Below, piece by piece: positions 35,565 through 44,361 of a stretch of DNA of 64,000 nt. A program made the position numbers and the translations under genes. Each line of letters starts with the position of its first letter. The stretch's first letter is position 1. The notes beneath the pieces were generated by a model, which was not told the origin of the DNA, did not search any database, and saw nothing but the letters and a program-made list of their open reading frames with translations. The stretch is from Bacteroidota bacterium (GTDB lineage Bacteria > Bacteroidota > Bacteroidia > Bacteroidales > Prolixibacteraceae), in contig JAHEYU010000003.1 of assembly GCA_023251435.1 (NCBI GenBank), forward strand, positions 132,665 through 196,664, in the 5' to 3' direction.

Positions 35565-37403
35565 ATGAAGCAATTGATTTTTTTATTTCTGTATTTTCTC
35601 CTGATCATTCAGGCGCAGGCACAAACATTCCGATTTGCGCATGTTACCGATACGCATGTTGGTGGAAGCACCGGAGCCGAAGATCTTTTGCGAACAGTTG
35701 CCGACATAAACCAACAAACCGACATCGAATTTGTGATTCTTTCAGGAGATGTTACTGAATTTGGCTCCGAAGAAGAACTCCTCGAAGCCAAATCCATTAT
35801 CAGCAAGCTTGTCAAGCCTTGTTACGTTACTCCCGGAAATCACGATTCGAAATGGTCGGAAAGCGGTAACAACGATTTTGTAAGAATCTTTGGCGCCGAA
35901 GGTTATTCGTTCGAAAAGAACGGTTTTCTTTTTGTCGGAACGGCAAGTGGCCCGAATATGCGCATGGCTCCCGGACTGGTTCCGCGTGAGCAAATGGTAT
36001 TCCTCGACTCTATTCTGACGAATATGAAAGACCCGGATCAGCCCATCATTTTTGTCAATCATTATCCGCTCGACGAATCACTCTCGAATTGGTACGAAGT
36101 GATCGATCTGCTGAAAACCCGAAATATTCAGGTTAGTTTGCTTGGGCACGGACACAGCAATAAACTGTTTAACTTCGAAGGAATTCACGGTGTAATGGGG
36201 CGTTCGAATCTTCGGGCAAAAAACGAAATTGGTGGTTACAATATTGTTACTGTTACCAGCGACACCATCTTTTATGCCGAACGTACTCCGGGGCTTCAAA
36301 CAAAATCGGTATGGATTAAGGTTCCCATTGGATTGAAACAATTTAATCAGGAGGCCACGAAATGGCCTCGTCCCGATTTTTCTTTCAATGCCAGATATCC
36401 AAAAATCAAGGTAGAATGGCAGTTTCAGGATAAAAGCGACATTGGGACTGGAATTGCAATTTCTGGAAAAACAGCCGTTTATGCCAATGCCACCGGCGAA
36501 ATTGTAGCTGCCGACAATAACACCGGAAAGACAATCTGGCGATTTCAAACTTCAGGAAAGATATACTCGACTCCCGATATTAGCGGCAAACTGGTTGTTT
36601 GTGCTTCAACCGACCAAAATATTTACTGTTTAAACCTGAAAACCGGACAGCAGGTATGGAAATTTTCGACCAAACGACCGATTGTCGCATCGCCAGTGAT
36701 CGATAGTGAAACTGTTTACATTGGTTCATCCGAAGGTATTTTCAGGGCAATTGATTTGAAATCTGGCCAGTTAAAATGGCAATTCGATCAGGTGAAAAAC
36801 TTTGTGGAATCGAAGTCCCTGATTTATGAAGGTGTTGTTTATTTTGGGTCGTGGGGAAACACGTTTTATGCGCTCGACCAGCAATCAGGCAAGCTGCTCT
36901 GGAAACGCGAAAAATATAGCAACCGGATGCTTTCGCCTGCAGCGGTTTGGCCGGTCGCTGCCGCCGGAAAAGTATTTATTGTGGCTCCCGATCAGCGAAT
37001 GACGGCGCTCGATGCCAAAACCGGCACCGAAGTTTGGGACTCCGGAAAATATACTTGCCGCGAATCGATCGGCATTTCGATGGATGGAAAACTGGTGTAT
37101 ATCAAAAATATGAAGGAAGGAAATTTCCTTGCATTTTCAACTTCGGCAAACGAGCAAACCCTTGCCTGGGAATGCGAAGCCGGACTGGGCTACGAAATTG
37201 CTCCTTCGCCAATTACTGAAAACAAGAAGCTGATTTTTGTGCCTACTACCAGCGGAACAGTGGTGGCGATCGATAAAAAAACTCATCAGGTGGCATGGAA
37301 ATACAAACTTTCGAACGCCCTGATCAATGCTATTCAGCCGGTTGGCGAAAATCGTGTATTAGTCACCGTTTTGGATGGGAGAGTGGCATGTCTGGAGTTT
37401 TGA
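35565..37403 (+). CDS. Secreted metallophosphoesterase fused to a PQQ-type beta-propeller
   Basis: 612 residues from the ATG at 35565 (TTG at 35556 is an alternative). Signal peptide 1-20 ending QAQAQ. Calcineurin-like phosphoesterase about 21-245 with all metal motifs: DTHVGG, SGDVTEFG, GNHDSKW, VNHYPLDE and LGHGHSNK. A propeller of about seven PQQ-type repeats follows (about 285-610) with recurring NTGKTIWRF, KTGQQVWKF, KSGQLKWQF and QSGKLLWKR. The propeller probably binds a glycan or protein rather than PQQ. It is the first enzyme gene after susCD; the substrate is unknown, and a sugar-phosphate or wall-linked phosphate is possible. Confidence 0.82.
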   Translation: MKQLIFLFLYFLLIIQAQAQTFRFAHVTDTHVGGSTGAEDLLRTVADINQQTDIEFVILSGDVTEFGSEEELLEAKSIISKLVKPCYVTPGNHDSKWSESGNNDFVRIFGAEGYSFEKNGFLFVGTASGPNMRMAPGLVPREQMVFLDSILTNMKDPDQPIIFVNHYPLDESLSNWYEVIDLLKTRNIQVSLLGHGHSNKLFNFEGIHGVMGRSNLRAKNEIGGYNIVTVTSDTIFYAERTPGLQTKSVWIKVPIGLKQFNQEATKWPRPDFSFNARYPKIKVEWQFQDKSDIGTGIAISGKTAVYANATGEIVAADNNTGKTIWRFQTSGKIYSTPDISGKLVVCASTDQNIYCLNLKTGQQVWKFSTKRPIVASPVIDSETVYIGSSEGIFRAIDLKSGQLKWQFDQVKNFVESKSLIYEGVVYFGSWGNTFYALDQQSGKLLWKREKYSNRMLSPAAVWPVAAAGKVFIVAPDQRMTALDAKTGTEVWDSGKYTCRESIGISMDGKLVYIKNMKEGNFLAFSTSANEQTLAWECEAGLGYEIAPSPITENKKLIFVPTTSGTVVAIDKKTHQVAWKYKLSNALINAIQPVGENRVLVTVLDGRVACLEF

Positions 37404-37422
37404 AAAAAATCAGGTTCCGGGC

Positions 37423-37615
37423 AGTCCTGAAAGGACTGAATTTGAATAACCGTCCCGATTTACTATCGGGACGGAAGAATGAAATATGAAAACACAGCCC
37501 TTCAAGGGCTGAATATTAACGTACTAAAAGTTCAACCCTTTCAGGGTTCTAATGTTAATTTCGTTTTTTTCCACTGGTTGCACCGGTGGTTATTCAAATT
37601 GTATCCCTTCGGGAT
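37423..37615. repeat. Block of six short palindromes
   Basis: In order: 37423-37437 (AGTCCTGAAAGGACT), 37450-37458 with 37466-37474 (CCGTCCCGA / TCGGGACGG), 37496-37510 (AGCCCTTCAAGGGCT), 37534-37548 (AACCCTTTCAGGGTT), 37571-37577 with 37583-37589 (one mismatch) and 37603-37615 (ATCCCTTCGGGAT). Spacers are 12-28 nt and unrelated. The block fills most of the 315-bp gap 37404-37718; no gene is seen in it. Confidence 0.75.
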
Positions 37616-37718
37616 AATTGATCATCTTTTTTGGACGGGACTCAAATTTCAGGTTCCAAGATGTCCACGTCTAAGTTTATTATATGGTGTTTTCAATATT
37701 AATCATGATAAAATAAAA

Positions 37719-39170
37719 ATGAACCCTAAAAAGCTACTTGTTATTCTCCTGCTCAGTTTTATTGTCTGGTCGTGTCAGAAAGACAATGAAGAAGTAGATG
37801 TCAACCGTACGTACGATGCTTCAAAAGACCAGATTACCTTTGAAAAAAGAGAAATGCGTGGAGTATGGATTGCAACTGTAAGTAATCTTGACTGGCCAAC
37901 TACCAAAGGAAATGCCGAAGCTCAAAAATCGGAGCTGATAGTGATTCTTGATAAGTGTAAAGCGATGAATATGAATTCGGTGGTTTTGCAGGTACGACCG
38001 AATGCTGATACATTTTATCCTTCAGAGCTTGAACCCTGGTCGGCTTTTTTAACCGGGACACAAGGTTTAGATCCCGGGTATGACCCATTGAAATTTGCCG
38101 TTGATGAAGCACATAAGCGGGGTATGGAGCTTCATGCCTGGCTAAACCCTTACCGAATTGGAGCCACTTCGGTAACGCTTGCGCCAAATCATGTGGCTGT
38201 AAAAAACCCGTCATGGGTAGTCGTTTATAGTGGGGTCAGGTATTTTAATCCGGGAATTCCCGAGGTACGGGCACATTTAATTTCAGTAGTAAAAGACATT
38301 GTTACCCGCTATGCGGTAGATGCCATTCATTTCGATGACTATTTTTATCCTTATGGAGCCAAATCAACCAGCAATCCTTTTGGATTTGACGACAAAACTG
38401 CTTTCGATAAATATGGAGCAGGAAAAGATATTCACCTTTGGAGGGCTGACAATGTAAATACAATGGTCAACCAGGTAAGCGATGCTGTTAAGGCAGTCAA
38501 CCCGAAGGTGTGTTTCGGCATTTCTCCTTCAGGTCGCAGAGAAAACAGTCTGGATCTTTATGCTGATCCATTGGTGTGGCTGAATGGAAAATGGGTAGAT
38601 TACCTTGCCCCACAAATATACTGGGAATATGGCCATGCAACAGCCGACTTCGGCAAACAGGCAAAATACTGGAACGACAATGCTGTCGGAGTTCCTATGG
38701 TCATTGGAATTGCTGCCTATAAATTTAAAGATCCGGCTTATCCTGCGTTTGGTAATGTCGGTGAATTTGGCCGGCAGGTCGTCGAAACCCGCAACTTGCC
38801 CAACCTGAATGGATGTATCTGGTTTAGGGTAAAATTTCTGGATAATACTGAATTGAATACTTACCTTAAAACCAAATACGAGTATCTATCGCTGATGCCT
38901 CAAATGAGGCCCAAAAGCCTTCCTCTGCCTGTTACGCCTATACTAGCAAAATCTTCAAACAAAATTACCTGGAGCAAAATTTCTGGGGCAAACAAGTATG
39001 CGGTCTACCTGTTGGTTAAAGATGTTACAAAAACAAATACTTTTACGGCCAAACTTGCAGCAGTAGTTACTGATCTTCAGTTTACCGGTATTTCAGGGAA
39101 AAGCTATACTATTACTGCACTAAATGAGGATAATTCAGAATCTTTGTATTCGAATGTTGTTACACTTTAA
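37719..39170 (+). CDS. GHL10 family glycosidase, DigH/YngK-like lipoprotein
   Basis: 483 residues from the ATG at 37719; the open frame reaches further upstream but through the palindrome block. Lipoprotein signal IVWSC near residue 19. GHL10 (PF02638-type) TIM barrel about 45-370: EMRGVWIATVSNLDWP, VVLQVRPNADTFYPSELEPW, MELHAWLNPYRIG, AIHFDDYFYPYG and GISPSGRRENS. A fibronectin-like C-terminal domain follows (about 385-483). E. coli DigH (YddW) of this family cuts peptide-free murein glycan strands, which fits the neighbouring NlpC/P60 and epimerase genes. Activity on another glycan is possible. Confidence 0.85.
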   Translation: MNPKKLLVILLLSFIVWSCQKDNEEVDVNRTYDASKDQITFEKREMRGVWIATVSNLDWPTTKGNAEAQKSELIVILDKCKAMNMNSVVLQVRPNADTFYPSELEPWSAFLTGTQGLDPGYDPLKFAVDEAHKRGMELHAWLNPYRIGATSVTLAPNHVAVKNPSWVVVYSGVRYFNPGIPEVRAHLISVVKDIVTRYAVDAIHFDDYFYPYGAKSTSNPFGFDDKTAFDKYGAGKDIHLWRADNVNTMVNQVSDAVKAVNPKVCFGISPSGRRENSLDLYADPLVWLNGKWVDYLAPQIYWEYGHATADFGKQAKYWNDNAVGVPMVIGIAAYKFKDPAYPAFGNVGEFGRQVVETRNLPNLNGCIWFRVKFLDNTELNTYLKTKYEYLSLMPQMRPKSLPLPVTPILAKSSNKITWSKISGANKYAVYLLVKDVTKTNTFTAKLAAVVTDLQFTGISGKSYTITALNEDNSESLYSNVVTL

Positions 39171-39182
39171 AAGTCAGCTATT

Positions 39183-40358
39183 ATGCTAAAACGCAGATTT
39201 TACATTGTTTTATCATTGCTCCTCTTTTGTTTTTCAGCTCATGCCGGTATTAATGATACCAAAACCGTCAAACGTGTAATTGAGTCGGTGGGCAGGCAAT
39301 ATGCACCTGATAAACGGACTGCCATATTTGATCTGGCAGTTGTCGAAAATTCAGGCCAATTTATACTGAAAGGAAATACGAATCTACCGGAAGCTAAACG
39401 GCTGGTGTTGGATTCACTTTCAATACTTGGAATCAGTTGCCGCGATTCGGTTGTTGTTTTTCCTGAACAATCGTTGGGCGAAAAGACCTGGGGAATTGTT
39501 ACCCTTTCGTCAACCATTATGCGTTCCGAACCTGATTTTTCAGCTGAAATGGTTTCGGAAGCGTTGATGGGGACACCAGTAAAAGTGCTGAGAAAAAAGA
39601 ATTGCTGGTATCTGATACAAACCCCTGATCAATATCTAGGTTGGATTGATTGTCGTGGTATCTCCCAAAAAACTGAAGCGGAAATGACTGATTGGAAGAA
39701 AAGCAATCGCTTCGTCTTTGTTAAATTAATTGGTTATGTTGTTGACGCTCCTAAAAAAAATGCGCTGCACATTTCAGATTTAGTAATGGACAACCTGTTT
39801 GAAATGATTTCTGATGCAAACAAGTACCTTCATATAAGGTTGCCAGATGGACGAACCGGATTTGTAAATAAGTCAGATTGTATTTCGTATCGGGAGTGGT
39901 CGGAGCGAAAACCAACTATCGGGAACATTATATCGGTTTCCAAACAGATGTTAGGAGTGCCTTATGTATGGGGTGGTACTACCTGCAAAGGAGTTGATTG
40001 TTCGGGCATGACAAAAACCGCATTTTTTTCGCAGGGAATCATCCTTGCACGCGATGCTTCGCAACAGGCAAGGTACGGTCAGCATCTTGACATTAATGAT
40101 TTACAAAGCTTTGAGCCAGGTGACTTACTCTTTTTCGGCCGAAGTGTACAGCGAATTACTCATGTAGGTTTATACCTGGGAAATGACAGATATATTAATT
40201 CGGCAGGCTTAGTGTGCTATAACAATATCAATCCAAAATCATCACAGTTTAGAGCTTCCGACCGTAAAGATCTGGTTGCTGCCAGCCGTGTAATGAATTC
40301 ATTGAATACCGAAGGAATTATGCTGGTGAAAGATCATCCGTGGTATAATGATAAATGA
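39183..40358 (+). CDS. NlpC/P60 endopeptidase with SH3-like domains (YkfC-like)
   Basis: 391 residues. Signal peptide 1-22 (SAHAG), so periplasmic. Two bacterial-SH3-type regions about 95-245, then an NlpC/P60 domain about 255-380: catalytic Cys in GVDCSGMTKTAF, His in RITHVGLYLG, and third residue region YINSAG. The YkfC group cuts gamma-D-Glu-diamino acid bonds in released stem peptides that have a free L-Ala end. It lies 12 bp after the GHL10 gene and is followed by a dipeptide epimerase, the same pairing as ykfB/ykfC in Bacillus, where the peptidase yields L-Ala-D-Glu for the epimerase. Confidence 0.9.
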   Translation: MLKRRFYIVLSLLLFCFSAHAGINDTKTVKRVIESVGRQYAPDKRTAIFDLAVVENSGQFILKGNTNLPEAKRLVLDSLSILGISCRDSVVVFPEQSLGEKTWGIVTLSSTIMRSEPDFSAEMVSEALMGTPVKVLRKKNCWYLIQTPDQYLGWIDCRGISQKTEAEMTDWKKSNRFVFVKLIGYVVDAPKKNALHISDLVMDNLFEMISDANKYLHIRLPDGRTGFVNKSDCISYREWSERKPTIGNIISVSKQMLGVPYVWGGTTCKGVDCSGMTKTAFFSQGIILARDASQQARYGQHLDINDLQSFEPGDLLFFGRSVQRITHVGLYLGNDRYINSAGLVCYNNINPKSSQFRASDRKDLVAASRVMNSLNTEGIMLVKDHPWYNDK

Positions 40359-40455
40359 AAGGGAGATAAGAGCGAGCGGAAGAAGATGAGAAAATGAGAA
40401 GCAATAACTGATAACCTGAAAACCAATTATAAATAATAAATCATCATTCAGAAAT

Positions 40456-41610
40456 ATGAATACCCGACGCAATTTTATACGAACTACCGGATTAACTGCC
40501 ATCGCCGGATTAACCGGAATAGAAACCCTTTTTGCCGCAATGAAAAAAAGAACACATAAAACATCGGGAAAAGGATTGGTATTGCAGTTTTTACCTTATG
40601 ATTTGCAGTTGAGGCACACGTTTACAATTGCAAACAGTTCGCGCACAACAACGCCCGATGTGCTTACAAGTCTGGAGTTTGAAGGGATCACCGGTTATGG
40701 AGAAGCCTCCATGCCTCCCTATTTGGGCGAAAGTGTTGAAACGGCGACCAAATTCTTTTCATCGCTGAATTTAAGCCAGTTTAACGACCCGTTTCAGATC
40801 GACGATATTCTCACTTATGTAGATTCTGTGATGCCCGGAAATTGCGCAGCAAAAGCTGCTGTTGATATTGCTTTGCACGATTTGGTGGGTAAAATAATGG
40901 GGCAGCCATGGTATAAAATCTGGGGCTTCGATCCGGCCGATACACCAAATACTTCGTTTACAATCGGTATCGATACTCCTGAAGTTGTCAGGCAAAAAGT
41001 GGCTGAAGCAACACCTTATAAAGTTCTGAAAGTAAAACTTGGACAGAAAACAGATCGGGAAATGATTGAAACGATCCGTTCTTCAACCAATGTTCCGCTT
41101 TGTGTAGATGTGAATCAGGGCTGGACTGACAAACAGATGGCGCTCGATATGATTCACTGGTTGAAGGAAAAAGGCGTGGTTTTCGTTGAGCAACCAATGC
41201 CAAAAACTGCGATCGACGATATGGCCTGGCTGACCGAACATAGTCCGTTGCCTACTATTGCCGATGAATCTTTGCAAAGACTTCCTGATGTTATAAAAGC
41301 CAGAGGGGTTTACTCCGGAATCAACATTAAACTGATGAAATGCACCGGAATGCGTGAAGCTCACCAGATGCTTACCCTTGCCGAATCGCTGAACATGAAA
41401 GTGATGATTGGCTGTATGACTGAAACTTCGTGCGCTGTTTCAGCAGCTGCGCAATTGTCGCCAAAATGCGAATGGGCCGATCTGGATGGCAACCTGTTGA
41501 TTTCAAACGATCCATACAAAGGTGTTCAGGTGATTGATGGGAAAATAGTTTTAATTGATAAACCCGGAATTGGGATTAGTGCGTTGGATTCTAAATGGAA
41601 GATTAGATGA
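40456..41610 (+). CDS. L-Ala-D/L-Glu dipeptide epimerase with Tat signal
   Basis: 384 residues. Enolase superfamily, MR subgroup: KxK in VLKVKLG, metal ligands Asp in CVDVNQGW, Glu in FVEQPMP, Asp in TIADES, and second Lys in NIKLMKCTGM; the WADLDGNLLI segment is typical of Ala-Glu epimerases. It converts L-Ala-D-Glu from murein to L-Ala-L-Glu. The N-terminus has RRNFIRTTGLTAIAG, a twin-arginine signal, so it is probably exported folded, unlike the cytoplasmic E. coli and Bacillus enzymes. The preceding gene encodes the peptidase that would make its substrate. Confidence 0.92.
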   Translation: MNTRRNFIRTTGLTAIAGLTGIETLFAAMKKRTHKTSGKGLVLQFLPYDLQLRHTFTIANSSRTTTPDVLTSLEFEGITGYGEASMPPYLGESVETATKFFSSLNLSQFNDPFQIDDILTYVDSVMPGNCAAKAAVDIALHDLVGKIMGQPWYKIWGFDPADTPNTSFTIGIDTPEVVRQKVAEATPYKVLKVKLGQKTDREMIETIRSSTNVPLCVDVNQGWTDKQMALDMIHWLKEKGVVFVEQPMPKTAIDDMAWLTEHSPLPTIADESLQRLPDVIKARGVYSGINIKLMKCTGMREAHQMLTLAESLNMKVMIGCMTETSCAVSAAAQLSPKCEWADLDGNLLISNDPYKGVQVIDGKIVLIDKPGIGISALDSKWKIR

Positions 41611-41769
41611 ACCGGGATTCCATCTCTTTTGAGAACTGGAATTCATTTAATTCAAGTTGAAAATATACCAGATATATTGATAATTTTATGCAGCGTAGCT
41701 GCAAAATATATGAATTTATGAATTGGAATGTTTTACATTAGCTAAAATCATTTGCAAAAACCAAATACC

Positions 41770-44184
41770 ATGAAAAGAATAATTTTAGGCATAATTGCTC
41801 TAACTGTTTGTCATTTTGTACTTAAAGCTCAGGAAAATATGACTTACCAAAAACCTTCAGGCGAGATTTTAAAATTGGTTGATTACGAGAGGGCTCCGTC
41901 GGTTATGATCGATGAGAAGAAAGAGTACATGGTTTTTTCGTACCAGAATACTTACAAAACGCTCGAAGACCTGAATCAGGAGGAATTGCAGTTGGGTGGT
42001 CTGCGCATCAATCCGGTAACCAACATTTCCAGTTCAGTAACCTATTCAATCAATTTAAAGGTTCGCAAATTAATCGATCAAAATCTGGTGCAGGTGAAGG
42101 GATTACCCAAAAATCCGCGTATTACCAATCTAACATGGTCGCCCGATCAAACGAAAATGGCTTTTACCAATACCACCGAAAACGCCGTTGAACTTTGGGT
42201 CTTGGATATCGCATCGGCAACCGCAGCGCGCCTTTCCGAAAAACCACTCAATGCCAATATGGGCAGGCCTTTCAGTTGGTACAGCGATAATCAGAATTTA
42301 TTGGTGCGTGTTATTCCTGAAAACCGGGCCAAACTGATAGACTTCAAAAAAAGCCTTCCCGCCGGACCGATTATCTCTAACAGCGACGGAGTGAAAGCGC
42401 CCAACCGAACTTTTCAGGATTTGCTGAAAAATAAAACCGATGAAGCCAATTTTGAGACGCTGGTTACTTCAGAATTATACAAAATAAACCTGAATGGTCA
42501 AACCGGATTGTTCATGGGAAAAGCAATGTACGCAGGCGAAAGTTTCTCTCCTGATGGTAATTACCTGATGGTGTCCACCATTCAGAAACCATTTTCGTAC
42601 ATGGTTCCGCTCAACCGATTCCCGTCAAAAAGTGTGGTGTACGAATTATCAGGAAAAGAAATTAAGGTGGTAAACGAAGTTCCGCTTACAGAGGTGTTGC
42701 CCAAAGGTTTTATGTCGGTTCGTACAGGCAAGCGTAATATGAACTGGCGCAACGACCAGCCTTCGACTCTTTATTACGCCGAAGCGCTTGATGAAGGCAA
42801 TCCGGAAAATAAGGTTGAATACCGCGATGCTGTTTATCAGTGGAAAGCTCCGTTTGATTCGGAAGCTGTTTTGATGGCAAAAACAATTGATCGCTTTGGC
42901 GGCATCAGCTGGGGAAATGAGACTACTGCTGTATTATACGACGACTGGTACGATACGCGCAATACCCGCACATATTTATTCAATCCTTCCAATCCGGAAC
43001 TCACTCCGCTGGTAATTTCGAACCGTAATTCGCAGGATGTTTATTCCGATCCGGGCCAGTTCGAAACCGTGAAAAACCAATACGGACGCGATGTATTGTT
43101 GCTCGAAAAAGACAACGCCTACCTGATTGGCGATGGTTTTACAAAAAATGGACAGTTCCCGTTTATCGATCAGTTCAATGTAAAAACCAATAAAACAAGC
43201 AGGATTTATCAATCGGCTTTTACCGACAAAATTGAGCGAATCAGTTCGATAATGGATATTAAAAAGGGTGAAGTGTTGGTTCAGATTCAGTCGAAAACCG
43301 AATATCCCAATTATTATTTACGCAATCTGAAAAAGAAGATCGCACTAATTCCATTAACCCAATTCCCGAATCCGTTCGAAAGCATTGCCAATGTAGAAAA
43401 ATCGCTAATCAAATATAAACGCAAAGATGGAGTAGAACTTTCAGGAACCCTTTATTTACCAGTCGGTTACGATAAGGCGAAAAAAGAAAAGATGCCATTG
43501 CTTATCTGGGCATATCCAACCGAATACAAGGATAAAAACAGCGCCGGACAAAGTACTTCCAATCCGAATGAGTTTACTTTTCCATACTACGGATCGTTTG
43601 TTTATTGGGTCTCCAAAGGTTATGTGGTGCTGGACGATGCTGCTTTCCCGATTATTGGCGAAGGAAAAACAGAGCCCAACGATAGTTTTATTAGTCAGCT
43701 GGTAGATAATGCTGAAGCTGCAATTAACGCGGTAGATTCGCTGGGATATATCGATCGCAAAAAAGTGGCTGTTGGCGGACATTCTTATGGTGCGTTTATG
43801 ACTGCCAATCTTTTGACTCACAGTAATTTGTTTGCCTGTGGAATTGCACGCAGCGGAGCCTACAACCGCACTTTAACCCCATTCGGATTTCAGCGCGAAC
43901 AGCGAAACTACTGGGAAACTCCTGAAGTTTACAATACCATGTCGCCATTTATGAATGCTGATAAAATGAAAACTCCGCTATTGCTGGTTCATGGCGAGGC
44001 CGACAACAATCCTGGAACATTTACTCTTCAAACCGAGCGATATTTTCAGGCATTAAAAGGGCTGGGCGCTCCGGTTCGTATGGTTTTGCTGCCAAAAGAA
44101 GCACATAGCTATGTTGCCAAAGAAAATATCCTTCATTTACTATGGGAACAGGATCGGTTTTTTGAGAAATATTTGAAGAACTAA
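41770..44184 (+). CDS. Secreted S9-family (prolyl oligopeptidase-type) peptidase
   Basis: 804 residues from the ATG at 41770 (a TTG at 41752 is an alternative). Signal peptide about 1-20 (FVLKAQ). N-terminal beta-propeller about 60-540 with WD-like repeats (NLTWSPDQTKMAFTN); C-terminal alpha/beta hydrolase about 560-804 with nucleophile GHSYGAF, Asp in HGEADNNPGT and His in PKEAHSYV. S9 enzymes take small peptides, so it could finish stem peptides or dipeptides released by the preceding enzymes. It ends at a clear terminator and is the last member of this gene series. Confidence 0.9.
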   Translation: MKRIILGIIALTVCHFVLKAQENMTYQKPSGEILKLVDYERAPSVMIDEKKEYMVFSYQNTYKTLEDLNQEELQLGGLRINPVTNISSSVTYSINLKVRKLIDQNLVQVKGLPKNPRITNLTWSPDQTKMAFTNTTENAVELWVLDIASATAARLSEKPLNANMGRPFSWYSDNQNLLVRVIPENRAKLIDFKKSLPAGPIISNSDGVKAPNRTFQDLLKNKTDEANFETLVTSELYKINLNGQTGLFMGKAMYAGESFSPDGNYLMVSTIQKPFSYMVPLNRFPSKSVVYELSGKEIKVVNEVPLTEVLPKGFMSVRTGKRNMNWRNDQPSTLYYAEALDEGNPENKVEYRDAVYQWKAPFDSEAVLMAKTIDRFGGISWGNETTAVLYDDWYDTRNTRTYLFNPSNPELTPLVISNRNSQDVYSDPGQFETVKNQYGRDVLLLEKDNAYLIGDGFTKNGQFPFIDQFNVKTNKTSRIYQSAFTDKIERISSIMDIKKGEVLVQIQSKTEYPNYYLRNLKKKIALIPLTQFPNPFESIANVEKSLIKYKRKDGVELSGTLYLPVGYDKAKKEKMPLLIWAYPTEYKDKNSAGQSTSNPNEFTFPYYGSFVYWVSKGYVVLDDAAFPIIGEGKTEPNDSFISQLVDNAEAAINAVDSLGYIDRKKVAVGGHSYGAFMTANLLTHSNLFACGIARSGAYNRTLTPFGFQREQRNYWETPEVYNTMSPFMNADKMKTPLLLVHGEADNNPGTFTLQTERYFQALKGLGAPVRMVLLPKEAHSYVAKENILHLLWEQDRFFEKYLKN

Positions 44185-44232
44185 AAAGTGTATGTTGTTT
44201 GATAGATAACTTATTGCTAGTTTAAAATTTTT

Positions 44233-44270
44233 AGGATTCCATCTCAAACATAGGGATGGAATCCTTTTGT
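44233..44270 (+). terminator. Rho-independent terminator after the S9 peptidase gene
   Basis: Perfect 11-bp arms 44233-44243 and 44255-44265 (AGGATTCCATC / GATGGAATCCT) with an 11-nt loop, followed by TTTGTTTTAT. It marks the right end of the putative muropeptide operon. Confidence 0.85.
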
Positions 44271-44361
44271 TTTATATCCGTTCCTTAAAATATCGGATGC
44301 TTCGATGGTTTTCCTTTCAAAAAACATTTTCTTTGGGTAACCAAATTTCAAACCTAAGATC

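Noticed and set aside
37423..37615. Possible CRISPR array
   Set aside because: The palindromes differ from one another, spacing is irregular and short, and no cas gene is nearby.
37479..37718. 80-codon upstream extension of the GHL10 gene
   Set aside because: It runs through the palindrome block; the ATG at 37719 gives a proper lipoprotein signal.
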